From JBKEDH01 sp047975295 (GTDB lineage: Bacteria; Bacteroidota; Bacteroidia; Flavobacteriales; Flavobacteriaceae): DNA of 9,019 nucleotides. The notes beneath the pieces are model-generated. The model made no database searches and was not told where the DNA came from. It saw only the letters and a list, made by a program, of their open reading frames with translations. The number at the start of each line of letters is the position of its first letter. Position 1 is the first letter of the stretch. The DNA lies in assembly GCA_047975295.1 (NCBI GenBank), contig JBKEDH010000200.1, positions 1 to 9,019 of the forward strand, given 5' to 3'. Shown piece by piece: positions 1 to 8,100 of this stretch. Made by a program: the position numbers and the translations under genes.

Positions 1-193
1 AAATAATTTTTTTTTTTTATATGCTTTTGCCCTGCTTTGGGTTCTATTTCTTTTATATCTTTCTAAATTTTATTGTAAATTGCCTCTAGGTTGTTCATAT
101 ATTTAACTAACCAGTAATTAATTAAATATACAAAATATTGCTTTTGGAACAACCTTTTTTTGGTAATTTACAAATGCACTACGGGTTTTATAG
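1..193. other. non-coding stretch downstream of the ABC/GntR operon
   Basis: I see no supported gene here. The stretch is very AT-rich, with a 12-nt T run at 7-18. On the minus strand an ATG at 96-98 opens a frame of 11 codons that ends in TAG at 63-65. The same frame then stays open to the window edge with a plausible, lysine- and glutamate-rich composition (KDIKEIEPKAGQ), so a broken or edge-truncated gene is possible but unproven. No convincing intrinsic terminator follows the operon's last stop codon: the only nearby fold is a 3-4 bp ACC/GGT pairing around an A run. Confidence 0.4.
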
Positions 194-1171
194 TTATTTA
201 TGTAACAATCTTCCCAGTTCCTCTCCCAATGTTTCAACTGTTGTGTCAATGGCTACAATAAAGCCTTTTTCATCTATTAAAAAGGTTCTAAAATCGGTAT
301 TAAGTACATTATACTTGTCCCAAATCCGGTTACGTCGGTCTAAATCGACAAGGTTTGTCCACAATATATTTTCATTTTTAGTGATTCTCTCTACATTTTG
401 GGTTGACTTAAATGCTCCAGCAATACCTACTACTACAAAATCCTTGTTTTTATATTTTTGATAAACGGGAAACAGCTCACGTAATTTTTCCAGGCCATAA
501 AGGCTTCCGGGTCGCCAAAACACAAGTAAGCTCGTTTTTCTATTAATAACTTGCGACAGCTTTACATCTTCGGCATCTAAATTTGTGGCCACAACATCTA
601 TATACTTACTGCCTACCGTTATAGTTTCATCATTTAAATGTGCCTTAAAACGTTCAAGCCGTTCTTCGTACATGCCTGCCCATTTATGGCCTTGTTTCTT
701 TAATTTATCTGTAGCTATTTGTTGGTACTTTACGGCTTCATTTACCAATCCCGTTTCGAATAGGATATTGGCATAGGTTTCGTTCATGTGAGGGTTGTTG
801 GGATTTTTTTCTATAGCCTTTTGTGCCCAGGATTTTGCCATGGTTAAAGCTTCCGGACTATTAAACTTTTTATAGTTTAAAAAAATATGCCAACATATTG
901 TATTGTAATCTTCGGTAAACAGAATATCATCCTTTTCAAAGTATGTTTGAGAAATCTGGAGGAGTTGATTCCATTTCTCCTTATTTTTATTATTGTTCTT
1001 GAAGTCTTCTAAAGTATTAAAAAAAGTACTTCTTCGCTTCATTATTTCTGTTCGCTGCAATCTCTTTCTCATATATTCTTCTTCGTATAATTTTGAATCA
1101 ATATGCAAGGCCGCTAAGGAACCAAAGAAAAAGATAAAAAAGCCTATTAATATATAACTGCTAGTTTTCAT
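194..1171 (-). CDS. membrane-anchored TPR protein with cysteine-less thioredoxin-fold domain
   Basis: The 325-residue product starts with a short positive end and a hydrophobic segment at about residues 5-22. It has no lipobox cysteine, so it is probably a signal anchor with the rest outside the cytoplasm. Residues ~30-80 are charged and helical. Residues ~85-155 look like TPR helices (for example AKSWAQKAIEKNPNNPHMNE). Residues ~185-325 match the thioredoxin/AhpC-TSA/TlpA fold, with LLVFW at 215-219, FVVVGIAG at 245-252 and TFLIDEKGFIVA at 296-307. The active-site CxxC is missing: after FW219 the loop reads RPGSLYG, so Ser223 and Gly226 occupy the expected cysteine places. The cis-proline before TFLID is also absent (DFR at 293-295). 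Thiol redox catalysis is therefore unlikely, and a binding or sensing role is inferred. The start ATG overlaps the GntR gene's TGA stop (ATGA), which suggests translational coupling. It is the last gene of the operon. Fold assignment is good; function is unknown. Confidence 0.82.
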   Translation of the reverse strand: MKTSSYILIGFFIFFFGSLAALHIDSKLYEEEYMRKRLQRTEIMKRRSTFFNTLEDFKNNNKNKEKWNQLLQISQTYFEKDDILFTEDYNTICWHIFLNYKKFNSPEALTMAKSWAQKAIEKNPNNPHMNETYANILFETGLVNEAVKYQQIATDKLKKQGHKWAGMYEERLERFKAHLNDETITVGSKYIDVVATNLDAEDVKLSQVINRKTSLLVFWRPGSLYGLEKLRELFPVYQKYKNKDFVVVGIAGAFKSTQNVERITKNENILWTNLVDLDRRNRIWDKYNVLNTDFRTFLIDEKGFIVAIDTTVETLGEELGRLLHK

Positions 1172-1539
1172 TTTATATCGTTGTTTTTTATTTGGATTAT
1201 CAATTCACTTAAATCGTTACTGTTTAATTTCAAAAGACCTATTTTTTTAATAAGATAAGGCAATTCATTTTTGAAAAATTCCTGTTTTTCTTTTTCCAAA
1301 ACCTGCTTTTTGGCATGTTGCGACACAAAAAAACCAATACCTCGTTTGTTTTCAATAATATTCTGGTCCTGTAAATAAGTATAGGTACGCATTACCGTAT
1401 TTCGGTTTACCTCGAAATTGGAGGCCAAATCCCTTACCGATGGAATACGATCTCCCGATTGTAAGTTGCCTGCCAAAATTTGATTGCATATATTTTCGGC
1501 TATTTGAATAAAAATACCTTTATTTGATTTAAACTCCAT
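1168..1539 (-). CDS. GntR-family transcriptional regulator, YtrA type
   Basis: The 123-residue product has an N-terminal GntR winged helix-turn-helix at about residues 8-73. It contains the family pattern IFIQIAENICNQI, then GDRIPSVRDLA, then NRNTVMRTYTYLQ (recognition helix) and the wing IIENKRGIGFFV. Only ~50 residues follow, mostly helical and charged. This fits the small YtrA subfamily, which lacks a large effector domain and whose members usually repress a linked ABC transporter operon. The gene starts 3 nt after the permease stop, with AAGGA placed 7 nt before the ATG inside the permease 3' end, a rare clear Shine-Dalgarno in this window. It overlaps the TPR gene by 4 nt. Its likely target is the operon promoter near 3236-3265, where a dyad lies at the start-site region. 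The ligand or signal is unknown. Confidence 0.92.
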   Translation of the reverse strand: MEFKSNKGIFIQIAENICNQILAGNLQSGDRIPSVRDLASNFEVNRNTVMRTYTYLQDQNIIENKRGIGFFVSQHAKKQVLEKEKQEFFKNELPYLIKKIGLLKLNSNDLSELIIQIKNNDIK

Positions 1540-1542
1540 GTT

Positions 1543-2364
1543 CTATCCTTCTTTCTCTTTTAATTTAAAATACGCATACGGAAACAAAAATATACTCGAA
1601 AATATCCCTATTGCATAAACAAATACCTTAATTGTATTAAGTTCGTTAGATAAATACCTACTAAATATTTGAAACTCGAAACCATTAACCTCATTGGGCA
1701 ATAATATATGCGAAAGCACCACCGAAAGTATCCAAGCCATAAATATTAAAATACCAAACACCAATACCCCTTTTAGTATCGCATACTTTTTAAAGTGTAC
1801 CGCACAGGCAAAACAAAAACCTGCTAATGAAAACAGTGATAAAACTATAGCCCATTTATCTAAGGCATTAATTTCTTCCGGAAAAAAGCCAAACGATTCA
1901 ACAACAACCAAAATACCCGCTCTAATCTTAATCCATTTATATACCATAATTGCCAACATACGGCCCAACCACATCAACACAACATAAACCGATATGGCAC
2001 ACAATACTCTTATTATAAATTGCGATATAAACTTTTCGGGAGCAGCTGCCGGAACCTGTAAATAACCTACCGTTCCTCCTTTATTTCTAAACATAGGAAA
2101 ACTTGACCCTATTACCAAAACCATAAAACCTATAAGTCCTGTATAAAAAAATGGCCAGAATGTATAAGATCTTAAAATAGATACCTGTTCGCCATTGTCC
2201 CTAATCTCCGATAAAACATACGTCCATACAATAAAAACATTGGCAACAAACAATACAAAAACCATTACCAATATAAAAATTACATATTTTTTTGAGTTTA
2301 AAGCAATATCCAACTTTAAACAATTAATAAATCTTTTAAAACTAAATTGTTGTGTTATATTCAT
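1543..2364 (-). CDS. ABC transporter permease, six-helix (ABC-2-like)
   Basis: The 273-residue product is an integral inner-membrane protein. Hydrophobic segments fall at about residues 27-50, 70-90, 113-140, 171-190, 194-221 and 246-266, with a short cytoplasmic N-terminus and a KLKEKEG tail. Between helices 2 and 3 the loop GGTVGYLQVPAAAPEKFISQF (95-115) resembles the 'LPAS..EKF' loop common in Bacteroidota ABC-2-type permeases. It lies 21 nt after the ATPase gene and 3 nt before the GntR gene, so it is very probably the membrane partner of that ATPase. No separate substrate-binding protein is encoded here, which favours export or lipid/peptide handling over import; this is inference. The substrate cannot be read from the sequence. 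AAGGA at the end of the ATPase gene is too far from the ATG to be a standard ribosome binding site. Confidence 0.85.
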   Translation of the reverse strand: MNITQQFSFKRFINCLKLDIALNSKKYVIFILVMVFVLFVANVFIVWTYVLSEIRDNGEQVSILRSYTFWPFFYTGLIGFMVLVIGSSFPMFRNKGGTVGYLQVPAAAPEKFISQFIIRVLCAISVYVVLMWLGRMLAIMVYKWIKIRAGILVVVESFGFFPEEINALDKWAIVLSLFSLAGFCFACAVHFKKYAILKGVLVFGILIFMAWILSVVLSHILLPNEVNGFEFQIFSRYLSNELNTIKVFVYAIGIFSSIFLFPYAYFKLKEKEG

Positions 2365-2385
2365 TTTTAAAATCTGTTTAGTTCC

Positions 2386-3201
2386 TTAAATTTCAACTTT
2401 ATTAACAATAGCATTAAGCAGCAACTCAATATCGATATGGGTTTCTTCATTTTTATTATCCTGTATAGGTAAAATAACCTTGTATCCTTCAATACATTTT
2501 TCGTGGTACAAAACATGATCGCTAAGACTCGATTGTATTTTAAATTGAATTTTATTGGCTACTTCAAACATACTTTTATCGAAGACTATTTTTCCTTCGT
2601 GAAGTACCACTATTTTATCTATAACGGTTTCAATATCGCCTACTTGGTGGGTTGACACAAACACAATCTGTTCGTCTGTTATGGCACTAACCAACACCTT
2701 TCGAAAAACACGCTTTGAAGGAATATCAAGCCCATTGGTAGGTTCGTCCAAAAACAAATATTTACAGTTGGTGGAAAGTGCAAAGGCTATTAAAAATTTC
2801 TTTTTTTGGCCGTAGGATATTTTCGCAAGGTTAACATTCTTGTCTAATTCAAAATCATGAAGAATACTGTAAATCTTTCCTTCATCAAACTTTTTATAAA
2901 AAGGAGCATAAGCCTTAATATATGTTTTTATGGAAACCTGTGGTACGTATAGTTCTTCGGTAATTAAATAAACATCTTCCAAAAAGGTACTACACCTACT
3001 AAAAGGTGTAAACCGGCTTACTTTTACTACACCCCTATTTGGTTTTAAAAGTCCTGACATCAGTTTTATAAAAGTTGATTTTCCGGCACCATTTTTACCA
3101 AACAGCCCTACAATGGCACCTTGTTCTTGTTCGAAATTCAAATTTTTAAACAGGCTATCTTGCTTACCATAACCAAATTCGAGTTTTCCTATGCTTATCA
3201 T
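2386..3201 (-). CDS. ABC transporter ATP-binding protein (YtrB-like)
   Basis: The 271-residue product is a cytoplasmic nucleotide-binding subunit. It has Walker A GKNGAGKST (35-43), a degenerate signature ISYGQKKK (128-135) in place of LSGGQ, Walker B YLFLDEP with Asp152-Glu153, the D-loop region TNGLD and the switch histidine in STHQ (His185). The Q-loop region reads LITEELYVP (79-87), with glutamate where glutamine is usual. From memory this is common among short ABC ATPases paired with GntR regulators in this phylum. Residues after ~215 form a C-terminal extension of unclear role. It is the first gene of the operon, about 28 nt downstream of the predicted transcription start, and pairs with the permease that follows. 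The ATPase assignment is secure; the transported substrate is unknown. Confidence 0.95.
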   Translation of the reverse strand: MISIGKLEFGYGKQDSLFKNLNFEQEQGAIVGLFGKNGAGKSTFIKLMSGLLKPNRGVVKVSRFTPFSRCSTFLEDVYLITEELYVPQVSIKTYIKAYAPFYKKFDEGKIYSILHDFELDKNVNLAKISYGQKKKFLIAFALSTNCKYLFLDEPTNGLDIPSKRVFRKVLVSAITDEQIVFVSTHQVGDIETVIDKIVVLHEGKIVFDKSMFEVANKIQFKIQSSLSDHVLYHEKCIEGYKVILPIQDNKNEETHIDIELLLNAIVNKVEI

Positions 3202-3214
3202 ATCTAATGTATTA

Positions 3215-3236
3215 GTGTACTATTGAAGTATGACAC
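3215..3236. promoter_or_regulatory. putative GntR (YtrA-type) operator dyad
   Basis: A 22-bp dyad of the form GTGTnnTAnTnnnnAnTAnnACAC lies between the -7 element (its last base touches it) and the predicted transcription start. Outer arms GTGT (3215-3218) and ACAC (3233-3236) are perfect, and inner TA/TA positions also pair. Its position would block transcription initiation, and GntR-family repressors bind such interrupted palindromes. That the GntR encoded in this operon binds it is inferred from position and symmetry. Confidence 0.5.
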
Positions 3237-3265
3237 AAATATAAAATAATAAATTAACAATCCAA
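3236..3265 (-). promoter_or_regulatory. promoter of the ABC/GntR/TPR operon
   Basis: Reading the minus strand, TTG (3263-3265) is followed by exactly 19 nt and then TATATTTG (3236-3243). This is a full match to the Bacteroidota primary-sigma consensus TTG-N19-TAnnTTTG. Transcription should start around 3228-3231, giving a leader of about 28 nt before the ATPase ATG. No other promoter of this quality was found for the operon, so the four genes are probably one transcript. Confidence 0.75.
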
Positions 3266-3664
3266 AAAATACTACAAAAAAATAGCTATTTTGTTCTTTT
3301 TAGGAAATTATTAGTCTCCGTTAAAATATTAAAAAAGTTTTTAAACTGTGGTATTTACTGGGTTTTACTGTTTCCACTATTGGTTCCTTAATTTTTTTGA
3401 TACAACAGAAAGGTTAGAAAATGAAAATATATAAAATGCCTTTTTAATGAGTAGAGAAATTTATAAGAAGCTTCATTTTACCGTAAATAATGTTTGCTAC
3501 ACTTGATATCAAACATTTAGAATGGCCATACTTTTTATATGGTAGCACATTATTAAGATTTAATTATGCCTTAGATTTAACAAACCATTTGTTAGCGAAT
3601 TAAAATTATATCTTGGTTCTTTTTGTCGGGACAAAATATAAAATTGGTAATAAACCGTAAACAT
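3266..3664. other. non-coding spacer between operon promoter and der, with small inverted repeats
   Basis: About 400 nt with no credible reading frame on either strand. It holds an AT hairpin TTAAAAA/TTTTTAA (3329-3344), a perfect 10-bp palindrome TTGATATCAA (3503-3512) and paired segments TGCTA (3495-3499) with TAGCA (3543-3547) enclosing CCATA/TATGG (3526-3542). It also holds TAACAAA-CCA-TTTGTTA (3578-3594). None is followed by a T run on the strand that would end der, so I do not call a terminator. No second Bacteroidota-type promoter was found. Confidence 0.45.
3578..3594. repeat. perfect inverted repeat TAACAAA-CCA-TTTGTTA
   Basis: Seven-base arms with a 3-nt centre, ~70 nt downstream of the der stop codon. 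It could be a weak transcript 3' end or a protein site. The flank in the der direction has no U tract, so an intrinsic terminator is doubtful. Confidence 0.4.
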
Positions 3665-4969
3665 TTACTTTTTACGCATATAAACACTAACAGGAACACC
3701 AGTAAAATTAAAATGTTCGCGCAGTTTATTTTCTAAAAAACGTTTATACGGATCCTTTACATACTGGGGCAAATTACAAAAAAAAGCAAACTGTGGCTGT
3801 GGTGTTGGTAACTGCATAATGTACTTTATTTTTACAAATTTACCTTTATAGGCCGGTGGTGGATAATGCTCAATAATGGGCAAAAACACCTCGTTTAAAG
3901 TACTGGTTTTTATTTTTTTGGTTCGGTTTTGGTAAACCTCAACAGCAGTTTCAATAGCTTTATAGATACGCTGTTTGGTCAATGCCGATATAAATACAAT
4001 GGGCACATCGGTAAAAGGTTCTATTTGTTTACGGATAATTTTTTCGAATTCTTTGGTCGATTTATGGTCTTTTTCTACCAAATCCCATTTGTTTACCAAA
4101 ATTACAATACCTTTTCGGTTGCGTTCGGCCAACCAAAAAATATTCTGCACCTGTCCATCGAAACCACGTGTAGCGTCGAAAACCAACAAGCACACATCGC
4201 TGTACTCTATAGCGCGGACACTGCGCATTACCGAATAGAACTCTAAATCTTCCTTTACTTTCGATTTTCGGCGTATTCCTGCCGTATCTACCAAATTAAA
4301 CTCAAAACCAAAGCGGTTGTATTTGGTATCTATGGCGTCTCGGGTAGTTCCTGCAATATCGGTAACAATATAGCGCTCCTCACCTATCAAGGCATTTATA
4401 AATGACGATTTTCCGGCATTTGGCCGACCCACCACCGCAAAACGGGGCAATGTGTCCTCCTCTACCTGTTCCTTTTCCGGAAGAGCCTTAACAACGGCAT
4501 CCAACAAATCGCCCGTACCACTACCATTTATACTGGCTATAGTGTAATATTCGCCCAAACCAAGAGCATAAAACTCGGCTGCATTGTCTATACGTTGTGG
4601 ATTATCCACTTTATTGACCACTAAAAAAACCGGCTTTTTTACTTTGCGTAACAGTTTGGCCACATCTTCATCCATTCCGGTTATACCGGTTTCCACATCA
4701 ACCATAAAAATAATGGCATCGGCTTCATCAATGGCCAATTCCACCTGTTTATCTATTTCGGCCTCGAAAATATCGTCGCTACCAACCACGTAACCTCCGG
4801 TATCGATAAGCGAAAACTCACGTCCGTTCCAATCGGTTTTTCCGTAATGGCGGTCTCTGGTAACACCACTTACCGCATCGACAATGGCCTCCCTACGCTG
4901 AATCAAACGGTTAAAAAAAGTCGATTTACCAACATTTGGCCTTCCTACAATTGCTACAATATTACCCAT
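3665..4969 (-). CDS. der: ribosome biogenesis GTPase Der (EngA)
   Basis: The 434-residue product has the diagnostic tandem G-domain layout of Der, a cytoplasmic GTPase needed for maturation of the 50S ribosomal subunit. G domain 1 has GRPNVGKST (9-17), switch region VTRDRHYG (36-43), DTGG (56-59) and NKVD (119-122). G domain 2 has GRPNAGKSS (181-189), TTRDAIDT (208-215), DTAG (228-231) and NKWD (293-296). The C-terminal KH-like domain (~350-434) carries the conserved EHYPPPAYKGK (367-377), a lysine-rich FVKIKYIMQ and a NFTGVPVSVYMRKK end. Length and all motifs are normal, with no sign of damage. The gene is alone on the minus strand, divergent from lacZ. The start is chosen because MGNIVAIVGRPN is the standard Der N-terminus. 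Confidence 0.98.
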   Translation of the reverse strand: MGNIVAIVGRPNVGKSTFFNRLIQRREAIVDAVSGVTRDRHYGKTDWNGREFSLIDTGGYVVGSDDIFEAEIDKQVELAIDEADAIIFMVDVETGITGMDEDVAKLLRKVKKPVFLVVNKVDNPQRIDNAAEFYALGLGEYYTIASINGSGTGDLLDAVVKALPEKEQVEEDTLPRFAVVGRPNAGKSSFINALIGEERYIVTDIAGTTRDAIDTKYNRFGFEFNLVDTAGIRRKSKVKEDLEFYSVMRSVRAIEYSDVCLLVFDATRGFDGQVQNIFWLAERNRKGIVILVNKWDLVEKDHKSTKEFEKIIRKQIEPFTDVPIVFISALTKQRIYKAIETAVEVYQNRTKKIKTSTLNEVFLPIIEHYPPPAYKGKFVKIKYIMQLPTPQPQFAFFCNLPQYVKDPYKRFLENKLREHFNFTGVPVSVYMRKK

Positions 4970-5158
4970 AATAGTATATAAACCGGATTGAAACGGCTTG
5001 ATTTTCTTCTTAATTAGGCTACAAAAATAGAAAATATAAATTTGCTTATACGCTTTTTGTTAAAAGATGATTTTTCCTCTCTGAATTGTTCTGGGATTAG
5101 TATGAGTTCTGTAAAAAAAAGTTACTTTTATCAAAAAATATAAAATACACTTACAAAA
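4970..5158. promoter_or_regulatory. divergent der / lacZ intergenic control region
   Basis: This 189-nt AT-rich region must hold promoters for both genes. Toward lacZ the best -7 candidate is TACTTTTA (5123-5130), one mismatch from TAnnTTTG, without a well-spaced TTG upstream. The lacZ leader just before the ATG is A-rich (TTACAAAAATG) and lacks a Shine-Dalgarno, as is usual in this phylum. No clear operator dyad was seen. Confidence 0.4.
5022..5029 (-). promoter_or_regulatory. possible der promoter -7 element
   Basis: On the minus strand TATTTTTG matches the Bacteroidota -7 consensus TAnnTTTG, 52 nt upstream of the der ATG. No TTG occurs at the expected 17-23 nt upstream, so it is only a half match. 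Confidence 0.3.
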
Positions 5159-8100
5159 ATGAAGCATTTACTACGGTTTGTCATTATTTTCGGATTGTTT
5201 TTTAAAATTTCACTATCACAGGCACAGACTTTGGATTCTGTAATTGAAAACCCAAATGTAGTAGGCATAAATAAACTAAATGCCAGAGCGAGCTTTTTTC
5301 CGTACAACACTTTAAACCTGGCAAAGGAAAGCAGCTTATCTAAAGCAAAAAACCATCTATCTTTAAATGGTATTTGGCAATTCAATTATAGTGAATCTCC
5401 TAATTTGCGCCCAATTGATTTTTATCGAAACGATTACGACACCTCACTTTGGAACACCATTAAAGTTCCGGCAAATTGGGAGGTTGAAGGTTTTGGTATT
5501 CCCATTTATGTTAATACAACGTACCCATTCCAAAAAGGGCCATTAAACCCTCCCGATATTCCCGATGGCCACAATCCGGTAGGTTCCTATAAACGAACGT
5601 TTAATCTTCCCGAAAATTGGAATGGTAAAGATGTTATTATTCACTTAGGTGCTGTTAAATCGGCTTTTTACCTGTGGATTAACGGTGAAAAAGTAGGATA
5701 TAGTCAAGGCTCTAAACTTCCAGCAGAATTCAACATAACGCGCTTTGTTAAATCCGGCAATAACAACATCGCTTTAGAGGTCTATCGTTGGAGTGACGGC
5801 AGTTATCTGGAGTGTCAGGATTTTTGGAGAATTTCCGGAATAGAACGCGACGTCTATCTATATGCCAGACCTAAAGTACAGTTAGCAGATTATTTTGTAA
5901 AGGCAGGGTTAAAAAACAATTATACCGATGGCGATTTTAATCTATCGGTAGCTATTAAAAATATCGAATCAAAAAAACAACGCGGTACATTATTAATCGA
6001 AATTACTAAAGACAAGCAACCTATTTATACGTCTTCTACGGCTTACGAATTAGCTTCAAATTCTGAAAAAACATTAAAATTCAGCAATACTTTTCCCAAC
6101 ATAAAAACATGGTCGGCCGAAACTCCAGAGCTTTACAGATTGAATATCGTAATAAAAGATAAAAAAGAGAATGAAATAGAGGCGATTTCCAAAAAAATAG
6201 GGTTCAGAACTTCCGAAGTAAAAAATGGACAATACCTGTTAAATGGAAAGCCCATTTTATTTAAAGGCGTTAATCGTCACGAACACGACCCCGATACTGG
6301 ACACGTTATTTCTAAAGAAAGTATGCTTAACGACATTAAACTATTTAAAGCTTACAACATTAATGCAGTACGGACATGCCACTACCCCAACGACCCCTAT
6401 TTTTACGAACTATGCGACGAATACGGTATTTATGTTATAGACGAGGCCAATATAGAAGCACATGGTATGGGTTATGCACTGCACAAAACCCTGGCCAACG
6501 ATCCCGAATGGTTAAAGGCGCACACAGAACGGGTAGAACGTATGATATTACGAGACAAAAACCACCCTTCTATAGTTATTTGGTCTTTGGGCAACGAATC
6601 TGGAAACGGCTATAATTTCTATCAAGCCTATTTATTGGCAAAACAACTTGACGATTCCAGACCGGTACAATACGAACGGGCCGTTTACGAGTGGAATACC
6701 GATTTATTTGTACCTATGTACGCCACTCCAAAAGATGTAGAAGATTATGCCAAAAACAACGATTTTAAAAAACCATTGGTACAATGCGAGTACGCCCACG
6801 CTATGGGAAACAGCCTTGGTGGTTTTAAGGAATATTGGGATCTATACGAAAAATACGAAAAACTACAAGGTGGCTTTATATGGGATTTTGTAGATCAAGG
6901 TCTAAGAACTATTAAAAACGGACATGAAATTTTTGCTTATGGTGGCGATTTTGGCCCCGAAGGCACACCCAGCGACAATAATTTTTTAAACAACGGATTA
7001 GTACAACCGGATAGAAAACCCAATCCTCACATTTTTGAAGTACAGTACATCCATCAAAATGTTAAGTTTTACAAAAACAACACAAACAAAGGCGATATCG
7101 ATATTAAAAACTGGTTCTTTTTTAACAACTTATCAAACTATAAATTAAACTGGGAAATTCTTGAAAACGGACAAGTTGTAGAAACAGGCAATATAGACCA
7201 TATTATAACAGCTCCCCAAACCCAACGACCAATTAATATACCATATAAAACACAATTAAAATCTGGTTCGGAGTATTTTTTAAATATCAATGTCTTATTA
7301 AAGCAAGACGAACCTCTACTTAAAACCGGACATCGAATTGCTTACGAACAATTTCTGCTACAAAAAGCAAAAACGCCAGAACCAAAAAAAGCAACAACAG
7401 CAGTAAGCTACCAAGACAAAGGCAATACGCTTATTATAAAAGGGAATCGGTTCCAAATAGTCTTTAACAAGGAGAAAGGTTCGATGGAAAGTTATATTTA
7501 TAAAGACAGAAGTTTACTAACCAAAGGGCCGCAGATTAATTTTTGGAGAGCACCAACAGACAATGATTATGGTGCTAAAACACAGCAAAAATACAAAGAG
7601 TGGAAAAACGCCGGTAAAAACACGAAAGCACAAGTAAATATAGTACAACCGTCCAAAACCAATATCAAAATTATCTTTACCAAACCGTTATTTAACGGCG
7701 ATGCCGAAATTACACAAACCTATTTTATTGATGGAAACGGTGCTATAAAGGTAACAAACCTACTAAAAGCTATAAAGGGCGAGCACTCAAACTTATATAA
7801 ATTTGGCAACACCCTTATTTTGTCCCAAGATTACAAAACCGTAACATATTATGGAAAAGGTCCTTTTGAGGCCTATGCAGACAGGCAACACGCCGCAAAA
7901 GTGGGGCTGTATAAACAAACAATACCCGAACAGTATTTTCCATACATACGCCCACAGGAAACAGGTAATAAGCTCGACGTACGTTGGGCAGCCTTAACAC
8001 ACGAAGATGGTTTTGGAATAACGTTTTTAAGCGAAATACCATTTTCTTTTTCATCCCTTAATTATAGTGAAGATGATCTAAACTCCGGAGACGAAAAAAA

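Noticed and set aside
138..461. Plus-strand open frame of 107 codons
   Set aside because: It runs antisense through the well-supported thioredoxin-fold end of the TPR gene and has no recognisable domain.
3621..3636. TTTTGT-CGGG-ACAAAA hairpin as the der terminator
   Set aside because: The stem is 6 bp and mostly A-T, and in the der direction it is not followed by a U tract.
3929..4246. Plus-strand open frames (105 and 87 codons) opposite der
   Set aside because: They are antisense to conserved Der G-domain sequence, and composition follows the Der codons.
5131..5385. Minus-strand open frame overlapping the lacZ start
   Set aside because: It covers the lacZ signal-peptide region in antisense, with no homology or start-site support.
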